From Monarcha castaneiventris obscurior (lineage: Eukaryota > Chordata > Aves > Passeriformes > Monarchidae), in contig JAMPIT010000886.1 of NCBI GenBank assembly GCA_026261815.1, forward strand, positions 20,504,001 to 20,568,000: 64,000 nucleotides of DNA. The letters are read 5' to 3'. The notes beneath the pieces are model-generated. The model did no database searches. It saw only the letters and a list, made by a program, of their open reading frames with translations, and was not told the origin of the DNA. Made by a program: the position numbers and the translations under genes. Positions 60,601 to 64,000 of the stretch are shown piece by piece. Within the stretch, counting starts at the first letter, position 1, and each line of letters opens with the position of its first letter.

Positions 60601-62053
60601 TGATCTGCTTCTGTGTCACTTTGAGTAAGAAAACTAAGGAAGGTGCTATTTCAGTCACAACTATTGCAGTCTTATGAGTCCTAGAAATGAGAAAATCATT
60701 GGGGTCTGCGTAGCAGAAATTTTCAGGACTTTATAAGATGTTCTTGTTTTATAACCTTTTTTTTTACTTAAATTTCTATTTCCCTCTAAAACAGACCAAA
60801 GCAGATGTTGACAGTGATTCCTTGCCAGCAGCCATTCGGAATTCAGAGGAGCGTCTCTCCAAGGGTGACATCTACCTGCTGGAGAATGGGCTCAACATCT
60901 TTGTGTGGGTGGGAGTCAGCGTGCAGCAAGGCCTGATCCAGAATCTCTTTGGAGTGTCATCCTTCAGTCAAATCAGCAATGCCTTGGTGAGCTGGATGGC
61001 AGTGTGGGAGCTGGAGTCTGTGATAGTCACCCAGAACTTAAAACAATGAGAAAACCAGTAGAGAAAATAGTGTTACATTTTTCACAGTAGAAATGAGAGA
61101 AGCACAGATGTATGAAACTAGCAGAGAAGTTAGTAGTCCGGGCATGCTTTTGCCTAGATTTATTTGACAAGTCACATCATTAACAGTGAAAAGAACAGTT
61201 GATATCTAAATGGAATAAATAATTGACCTTTAATTCTGATATCATGTTATATTCTCTTTTAAATAGTTGAAGTCAAAGAGATTGTATGCTTCTTATGGGG
61301 GTAGATATTTCTCTACCCTTATACAATATGCCAAAACTGCTGACTTTTAACATTGCTCTACTTCCCAAGACTAATGGGAATTGTGTATCTTTTATTCCAG
61401 AGTACCCTGCCAGTCTTGGAAAACCCCTTTTCAAAGAAAGTACGATCTATTGTTGATATGCTTCAAGGGCAGAGATCCCGCTACATGAAGGTAAAAATGT
61501 TGCCCATTTACAGCTTTAAATCCCCTTCCCTCTTAGTAGAGTCAGGTGATGCCTGGTAATGCTGCAGTGCTGAACTTATTCTTCCCAATCTCATAGCAAG
61601 AGTCTGAAAATAAATTTCACTAGTTTCGGGAGTTTTGTGCTTACCAGAGTTATAAAACTTACTTTTTTTTCAGACCTATTACAATATACTACTGTATGAA
61701 CCACATATATGGTATTTTCCTTCTGTTTAGAAAGGATTGAGACTTAACCCAGCTGAGTTACAGAAGTCAAAGCACATAGACCATATATGCCGTGATTGTG
61801 GTTATCTTTGGGATTTTGAGCCATTTAGCTTTTTGTTCTATTTTCCCCATGAAGGTTAATTCTAATAGCTACTCACTGTTGGTTTTGTTCTTGTTTGTTT
61901 GGTTTTTTGTAGTTGATAATTGTGAAGCAAGAAGATAAGCTGGAAATGCTGTTCAAACACTTTCTAGTGGAGGACAAGAGCCTGAGTGGGGGGGCTTCAT
62001 ATGTGGACTTCCTGTGTCACATGCACAAGGAGATTCGGCAGCTACTGAGCTAG
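33475..62053 (+). CDS. SEC24C: SEC24C, COPII coat cargo-adaptor subunit (complete, 22 coding exons)
   Basis: SEC24 pairs with SEC23 in the inner COPII coat and selects cargo at ER exit sites. The SEC24C/D branch reads its own set of export signals (family knowledge). The exons join in consistent phase to 3375 bases, 1124 residues plus TAG. The mammalian protein is close to 1094 residues. Layout: Pro/Gln/Gly-rich N-terminus 1-359 (starts MSVNQQ, repeats of PGYQ and YGAYNGP); conserved [11 protein letters not shown] from 361; zinc finger with C455, C458, C477 and C480; trunk from about 525 ([11 protein letters not shown]); beta-sandwich around 760-850; helical domain around 855-980; gelsolin-like domain around 995-1105 ([14 protein letters not shown]); C-terminus HKEIRQLLS. 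Paralogue choice: the N-terminus and QPNHVSSPP block match SEC24C, not SEC24A, B or D. An extra 69-base exon would give 1147 residues. Confidence 0.98.
33650..39092 (+). other. SEC24C: SEC24C intron 2 (5.4 kb)
   Basis: No exon, CR1 or RNA gene is seen. It holds a perfect inverted repeat with 11-base arms (AATTTTGGAAC) and a 4-base loop at 35295-35320. Many short open frames are present on both strands, none with family resemblance. Confidence 0.6.
35295..35320. repeat. Perfect inverted repeat, 11-base arms, 4-base loop
   Basis: The arm AATTTTGGAAC, a loop AGTG, then GTTCCAAAATT. It would fold as a short hairpin in the SEC24C pre-mRNA. It is too short to be a microRNA precursor. Confidence 0.8.
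39093..39234 (+). CDS. SEC24C: SEC24C exon 3 (residues 59-105)
   Basis: Acceptor TTTGTAG, donor GTGCAG, 142 bases, phase 1 in and phase 2 out. The peptide is [20 protein letters not shown], then [12 protein letters not shown] and PMQR. The QFxxGDVQNG and QMQR-type blocks match SEC24C. The following intron (39235-40117) holds nothing notable. Confidence 0.95.
40118..40296 (+). CDS. SEC24C: SEC24C exon 4 (residues 106-165)
   Basis: Acceptor CCTCTCAG, donor GTAAGG, 179 bases, phase 2 in and phase 1 out. The peptide includes [19 protein letters not shown] and [13 protein letters not shown], then PPAGLGYG. It is low-complexity Pro/Ser/Gln sequence of the disordered N-terminus. Intron 4 (40297-41510) holds an A-rich run at about 40650-40670 and nothing else notable. 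Confidence 0.95.
41511..41960 (+). CDS. SEC24C: SEC24C exon 5 (residues 166-315), proline-rich
   Basis: Acceptor TTCTTACCAG, donor GTGAGT, 450 bases, phase 1 in and out. It encodes about 150 residues rich in Pro, Gly and Ser, with [36 protein letters not shown] and [13 protein letters not shown]. The QPNHVSSPP and QQPGYQxQQNG blocks identify SEC24C. This part is probably disordered and helps recruit other coat and ER-exit-site factors. Intron 5 (41961-43258) shows no repeat or extra exon. Confidence 0.96.
43259..43389 (+). CDS. SEC24C: SEC24C exon 6 (residues 316-359)
   Basis: Acceptor TTGTTAAG, donor GTAAGC, 131 bases, phase 1 in and phase 0 out. The peptide is [18 protein letters not shown], then [16 protein letters not shown]. 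The last block is the conserved lead-in to the folded core. An internal donor-like CAG|GTGAGG lies at 43273, only 14 bases in. Its use would leave phase 0 and keep the frame. Confidence 0.96.
44560..44628 (+). CDS. SEC24C: Candidate SEC24C exon 6b (23 residues, in frame, motif duplicate of exon 6)
   Basis: A long T/C tract and a short A run lead to an AG at 44558-44559. The next 69 bases are open and end at a strong donor, GTAAGT (44629). The exon is phase 0 at both ends, so it can be added between exons 6 and 7 without changing frame. The peptide [20 protein letters not shown] (then PSP) ends in the same DPDxIPSP block that ends exon 6 ([10 protein letters not shown]). Both would lead directly into IQVIEDD. 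This looks like an exon duplication used as a cassette or as a mutually exclusive partner. The A-rich stretch before the AG makes the acceptor less certain. Confidence 0.65.
45203..45231. repeat. Perfect inverted repeat, 11-base arms, 7-base loop
   Basis: CATTAAATTTT, loop GAATTTG, AAAATTTAATG. It is AT-rich, in SEC24C intron 6, and has no assigned role. Confidence 0.8.
46358..46469 (+). CDS. SEC24C: SEC24C exon 7 (residues 360-396)
   Basis: Acceptor TCCATCACAG, donor GTAAAC, 112 bases, phase 0 in and phase 1 out. It encodes [20 protein letters not shown], then [18 protein letters not shown]. This is near-invariant in SEC24C/D and marks the start of the conserved core. Intron 7 (46470-47279) is unremarkable. 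Confidence 0.97.
47280..47407 (+). CDS. SEC24C: SEC24C exon 8 (residues 397-439)
   Basis: Acceptor TTCCCCAG, donor GTGAGA, 128 bases, phase 1 in and phase 0 out. It encodes [20 protein letters not shown], then [12 protein letters not shown] and LPPEE, the segment wrapping the trunk before the zinc finger. Intron 8 (47408-49653, 2.2 kb) has no exon or repeat that I can support. Confidence 0.97.
49654..49792 (+). CDS. SEC24C: SEC24C exon 9 (zinc finger, residues 440-485)
   Basis: Acceptor TTGCTTCCACAG, donor GTAAGG, 139 bases, phase 0 in and phase 1 out. It encodes [20 protein letters not shown], then [15 protein letters not shown]. The zinc ligands are C455 and C458 (CNRC) and C477 and C480 (CCFC). 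This is the SEC23/SEC24-type zinc finger at the trunk surface. Confidence 0.98.
49793..51723 (+). other. SEC24C: SEC24C intron 9 (1.9 kb)
   Basis: No exon is seen. It holds the first copy of a diverged repeat-like segment (about 50885-51005) whose counterpart lies in intron 10 (about 52085-52175), around a CTATATAGAGC/CAGCTAT-rich core. Confidence 0.55.
50885..51005. repeat. Diverged repeat-like segment, copy A
   Basis: The segment runs from TGGAGCTATACAGACAGCTA through AGCTGTAGCTGC to GTAGTTCTTGGGG. It resembles 52088-52174 (TGGAGCTATATAAGCAGCTA, TAGCTGTGC, GTAGTCCTTGG). The match is by eye and gapped. The family is not recognised. Confidence 0.4.
51724..51839 (+). CDS. SEC24C: SEC24C exon 10 (residues 486-524)
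   Basis: Acceptor CCTTTTCCAG, donor GTACAG, 116 bases, phase 1 in and phase 0 out. It encodes [20 protein letters not shown], then [18 protein letters not shown], the conserved beta-strand region between zinc finger and trunk. Confidence 0.97.
52088..52250. repeat. Diverged repeat-like segment, copy B
   Basis: This is the counterpart of 50885-51005. Its right part, GTACAATAGTAACTAT (52197-52212), also resembles GTACAACAATAACTAT at 51484-51499. The spacing suggests one old dispersed element present at least twice. The element is not recognised. Confidence 0.35.
53108..53232 (+). CDS. SEC24C: SEC24C exon 11 (start of trunk domain, residues 525-565)
   Basis: Acceptor CTTCCACAG, donor GTAGGT, 125 bases, phase 0 in and phase 2 out. 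It encodes [20 protein letters not shown], then [18 protein letters not shown]. The [11 protein letters not shown] strand starts the vWA-like trunk fold. The preceding intron 10 (51840-53107) holds the copy B repeat-like segment only. Confidence 0.97.
53503..53694 (+). CDS. SEC24C: SEC24C exon 12 (trunk, residues 566-629)
   Basis: Acceptor TCTCTTACAG, donor GTAATA, 192 bases, phase 2 in and out. It encodes [20 protein letters not shown], then [20 protein letters not shown] and [17 protein letters not shown]. This surface includes the trunk strands near the cargo-binding region. Intron 12 (53695-54667) is unremarkable. Confidence 0.98.
54668..54761 (+). CDS. SEC24C: SEC24C exon 13 (trunk, residues 630-661)
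   Basis: Acceptor TTTGCTAG, donor GTTAGT, 94 bases, phase 2 in and phase 0 out. It encodes [20 protein letters not shown], then [11 protein letters not shown]. Confidence 0.97.
54762..56478 (+). other. SEC24C: SEC24C intron 13 (1.7 kb), carries a CR1
   Basis: It contains the CR1 fragment at 55380-55925. The rest shows no exon or RNA gene. Confidence 0.7.
55380..55925 (-). mobile_element. CR1 LINE 3' fragment (copy 4), in SEC24C intron 13
   Basis: Typical reverse-complement CR1 text is seen: TTTAGTTGGAAAAGACTTTT, TTAAATACCTCCAGGGGTGG, TGAGTCCACCACTTCCCTGG, TTTCCTCTTGTCCTGTCTCA, CTCCAGGCTGAACAACCTGA and TGCTGAGTACAGGGGGAATG. The 3' signature is worn (CAATCATTTTAG). It is antisense to SEC24C and older-looking than the copies near the promoter. 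Confidence 0.9.
56479..56595 (+). CDS. SEC24C: SEC24C exon 14 (trunk, residues 662-700)
   Basis: Acceptor TTTCCTTCAG, donor GTAATA, 117 bases, phase 0 at both ends. It encodes [20 protein letters not shown], then [19 protein letters not shown], a hallmark stretch of SEC24 trunk domains. Intron 14 (56596-57075) is unremarkable. Confidence 0.98.
57076..57246 (+). CDS. SEC24C: SEC24C exon 15 (trunk, residues 701-757)
   Basis: Acceptor CCTTTCTTAG, donor GTAGGA, 171 bases, phase 0 at both ends. It encodes [20 protein letters not shown], then [20 protein letters not shown] and [11 protein letters not shown]. The [10 protein letters not shown] strand closes the trunk fold. Intron 15 (57247-57633) shows nothing. 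Confidence 0.98.
57634..57730 (+). CDS. SEC24C: SEC24C exon 16 (residues 758-789)
   Basis: Acceptor GCCTTCTAG, donor GTGGGT, 97 bases, phase 0 in and phase 1 out. It encodes [20 protein letters not shown], then [13 protein letters not shown], the link from trunk into the beta-sandwich. Confidence 0.97.
57997..58142 (+). CDS. SEC24C: SEC24C exon 17 (beta-sandwich, residues 790-838)
   Basis: Acceptor CCTCTTTTAG, donor GTGAGG, 146 bases, phase 1 in and phase 0 out. It encodes [20 protein letters not shown], then [14 protein letters not shown] and [20 protein letters not shown] is the SEC24C/D beta-sandwich signature. Intron 17 (58143-58522) shows nothing. Confidence 0.98.
58523..58661 (+). CDS. 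SEC24C: SEC24C exon 18 (residues 839-884)
   Basis: Acceptor TCTCCTGCAG, donor GTAAGG, 139 bases, phase 0 in and phase 1 out. It encodes [20 protein letters not shown], then [20 protein letters not shown] and NYLAKY. This runs from the end of the beta-sandwich (RRLRIHNLS) into the helical domain. Intron 18 (58662-59480) is unremarkable. Confidence 0.98.
59481..59599 (+). CDS. SEC24C: SEC24C exon 19 (helical domain, residues 885-924)
   Basis: Acceptor CTCTATGCAG, donor GTAAAC, 119 bases, phase 1 in and phase 0 out. It encodes [20 protein letters not shown], then [19 protein letters not shown]. Intron 19 (59600-59964) shows nothing. Confidence 0.98.
59965..60144 (+). CDS. SEC24C: SEC24C exon 20 (helical domain, residues 925-984)
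   Basis: Acceptor GTGACTTTTAG, donor GTAAGT, 180 bases, phase 0 at both ends. It encodes [20 protein letters not shown], then [20 protein letters not shown] and [11 protein letters not shown]. Intron 20 (60145-60794) is unremarkable. Confidence 0.98.
60795..60986 (+). CDS. SEC24C: SEC24C exon 21 (gelsolin-like domain, residues 985-1048)
   Basis: Acceptor CTAAAACAG, donor GTGAGC, 192 bases, phase 0 at both ends. It encodes [20 protein letters not shown], then [20 protein letters not shown] and SFSQISNAL. The acceptor tract is interrupted by an A run but phase and homology fix the site. Intron 21 (60987-61400) shows nothing. Confidence 0.98.
61401..61490 (+). CDS. SEC24C: SEC24C exon 22 (gelsolin-like domain, residues 1049-1078)
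   Basis: Acceptor TTTTATTCCAG, donor GTAAAA, 90 bases, phase 0 at both ends. It encodes [20 protein letters not shown], then [10 protein letters not shown]. Intron 22 (61491-61912) shows nothing. Confidence 0.97.
61913..62053 (+). CDS. SEC24C: SEC24C exon 23 (C-terminus, residues 1079-1124, TAG stop)
   Basis: The acceptor GGTTTTTTGTAG precedes 47 codons including TAG at 62051-62053. It encodes [20 protein letters not shown], then [20 protein letters not shown] and IRQLLS, the SEC24C C-terminus. The exon continues as 3' UTR. Confidence 0.98.
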   Translation: MIIVKQEDKLEMLFKHFLVEDKSLSGGASYVDFLCHMHKEIRQLLS

Positions 62054-64000
62054 AGGAGTGAGTGGTGCTAGAACTCAGCAGTGACATTTCAGTCTCCACT
62101 AATGACCTGATCAGAAGGCCCAGCGCCCTCAAAAAGGACAACATAGAAATCTGTACAATTCCATAATTTTTAATACACATTGCATAAGCAGAAATCCTTT
62201 CAACCTTTCCCAATCCCATATGAGAGATGAAATATTTTCCTGGTGAGGGCTAAAAAAAAAAGAAAGGCCTTTGATACCAGCTCTTTTATTTGCATCTAAA
62301 TTGTTTCCTGTGCTTGGCAGGAGTTCACCCCCTACCCCACCCCATGCTCGCTAATCCTGTTGTAATGAATGTAGGGTTTTTTCAGTTCACTGTACATGAT
62401 TCAACATTGGGTGAAAAAGCGATAACTCTTCAAAACTTCTGGTAGCTGCTGTGCATTTGTGTGGGTGCGTGTGCATGCTCCAAGTGTGAAGAGGATGCAC
62501 AGGTGGGGAGAACAAGAGGCAGGTCAGGTGATGGGAGCTGGAGCAGCCAAATATTTTATGTCCCCTCTAAAGAGGGAAACATGGTCTGTCAGAGCACAGA
62601 TGTATCATGTGGCTGTCTGAACCAGAAAGCCATGAAAAATGAAATGAGTGGTAAGCCAGGAGGCAGCGGGGCAAATTTCTCTCCACAATCTTTCCTGTAC
62701 TATAAGTTGCTGTGCAGAACTGTAATGGAGTAATCAATAGTTAAGTGGGCAAAAATCAACAGCTTCTGAACAGCGTAGGGTAGAGATGGTACTTCCTGTT
62801 GACATGTGTGGTGACTCCTTTCCTTCTCATTGCACGGCTCTGTATTGTCCTACTCAATCCATGTTCCATGACCTCTCCTGCAGAGCTTACCTGTCTGTCA
62901 GATGGTGGTGGGAACAAAAGCTTCTTAACCTTAAGCAGAAAATACTTTTAACAAGGTGTTGGGGGGCTGTGTAGGAACTGGATGATAAGGAAGTGGCCAT
63001 TTTCAACCATATTTTTGTGAATCATAGCAAACAAGCAGGAATTTGATTTATACTGATGTGAATTTGAGATTGCTTTGTACCCTGGAATACAAGGAAGGGG
63101 ATACAAAACCTTAAGATTTAGACTGTACTGTAACAGGTATTGCAAGTACCTGATTTCGGTTATTGAAAGCACCTGGGCCATAGCAAAGAGTTTCGTTGCT
63201 GGATGTTTATACCCTCCCCATTCTATCTACTGATCAGCTTGCACAAAACCTTTTCTAAGCCTGTTTGTTAAACTAAAATACCTCAGACAGATTAATCCAT
63301 CCACTTTGGCTGCTCTGCTGCTCCATTGCAAGGGTGGATGAGAAGACTCCTGTGAAGAGGGAGCTAGTGTAATCAAATTAGGAATTCTAAGGGCTTCGTT
63401 TATTCACTTTTGAAAGGGGGCTTGTATATTTTAGCTTGAACACTTAACAGGTGTTCTTCCAGTACCCAGGAGTTTAAGCTACCAATAGCACTAAAAGTGA
63501 AAGGAAGAATGTGGATGGATTAGAGAACATGTTATCTGGGCTTGATATTTCATAGGAAAGTCCTTGTTAAGATCAGAAAAATATCTGGCTGTGGTTTTAG
63601 TTCCATATCCTGTAGCATGTATATAAATCCATTTTTCTTCTAATGCTGCTAGTTTGTCTTCCCTCCCATCACTACAAAGAAAGGGGAATATGAAAATTGT
63701 AATGGAGAAACTCTTTCAAGATGTAGTTGACAGAACTTTCAGCGTTTTTGTATGAATGTGGCTGACTTTTTACTCCATGTACTGCCTCCAACCAAAAAAT
63801 CTAGAGGATTTTTAATCAGAGGGGGAAAAAAGAACTTCCCAGGAATATAATGCGCAGCAACCACAGACTTCCACAAATACTAATTTCTAGTATTAATATT
63901 GGGGGGTGTGGGGGTGGAAATGAAATCATGAATGAACCTTTCATTTTCTTCACTTGTTTTTCCAATGCATCTTTTAATTTGTAAAGAAATAAAAATATAT
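62054..64000 (+). other. SEC24C: SEC24C 3' UTR
   Basis: About 1.95 kb follows the stop with no further coding exon. An exact Pumilio-type site TGTATATA lies at 63618-63625. The only AATAAA that I see is at 63988-63993, so one long 3' UTR is the simplest reading. The short open frames here, such as 62461-62733, have no recognisable content. Confidence 0.85.
63988..63993 (+). terminator. SEC24C: SEC24C polyadenylation signal AATAAA
   Basis: A canonical hexamer occurs 1.9 kb after the stop codon. The cleavage site would fall just beyond the window, so the transcript end is not fully contained. Confidence 0.8.

Overview
The window is vertebrate nuclear DNA, almost certainly from a bird. It has GT-AG introns, a CpG-island promoter and four CR1-type LINE 3' fragments carrying the avian signature (copies of an ATTCTATG-like end motif, seen here in reverse complement). 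There are two protein-coding genes in head-to-head order. I cannot name the species. No rRNA, tRNA, CRISPR array or prokaryotic feature is visible. Most long open frames in the window are chance frames, including all of those in the GC-rich promoter.

Region 1 (1-23.3 kb, minus strand) is the 5' part of SYNPO2L (synaptopodin-2-like, also called CHAP), a PDZ-containing Z-disc protein of striated muscle. Three family-matching exons can be placed with exact splice phases: 23159-23263 (start codon and first half of the PDZ domain), 10158-10309 (second half of the PDZ domain) and 6751-7412 (linker with conserved acidic and HLIPMVGP-type motifs). A fourth, 9773-9946, is a candidate in-frame cassette exon. 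The large C-terminal exon that should follow lies left of base 1. The 6.75 kb intron at the left edge holds a cluster of MEF2, TEAD and CArG-like sites, a candidate promoter or enhancer for the short PDZ-less isoform.

Region 2 (23.3-25.5 kb) is the intergenic spacer. It contains two CR1 fragments, a run of 14 C and no gene that I can support.

Region 3 (25.5-64 kb, plus strand) is a complete SEC24C gene, encoding a COPII coat cargo adaptor. A CpG island (about 25.54-26.40 kb) holds the promoter and a non-coding first exon. Twenty-two coding exons (33475-62053) join without a single phase conflict into a predicted protein of 1124 residues. Its parts are a Pro/Gln-rich N-terminus, a four-cysteine zinc finger, trunk, beta-sandwich, helical and gelsolin-like domains. 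The 3' UTR ends at an AATAAA 7 bases before the window ends. Intron 6 holds an unlisted 69-base in-frame candidate exon that repeats the DPDxIPSP motif of exon 6.

The two genes do unrelated jobs: SEC24C in ER export in all cells, SYNPO2L in the sarcomere. The order matches what I remember of the mammalian SYNPO2L-SEC24C neighbourhood. The points most worth checking are the two candidate cassette exons, an ATG-TGA start-stop element 5 bases before the SEC24C start, an acceptor fused to a donor-like GTGAG at SEC24C exon 2, and the muscle-type site cluster in SYNPO2L.
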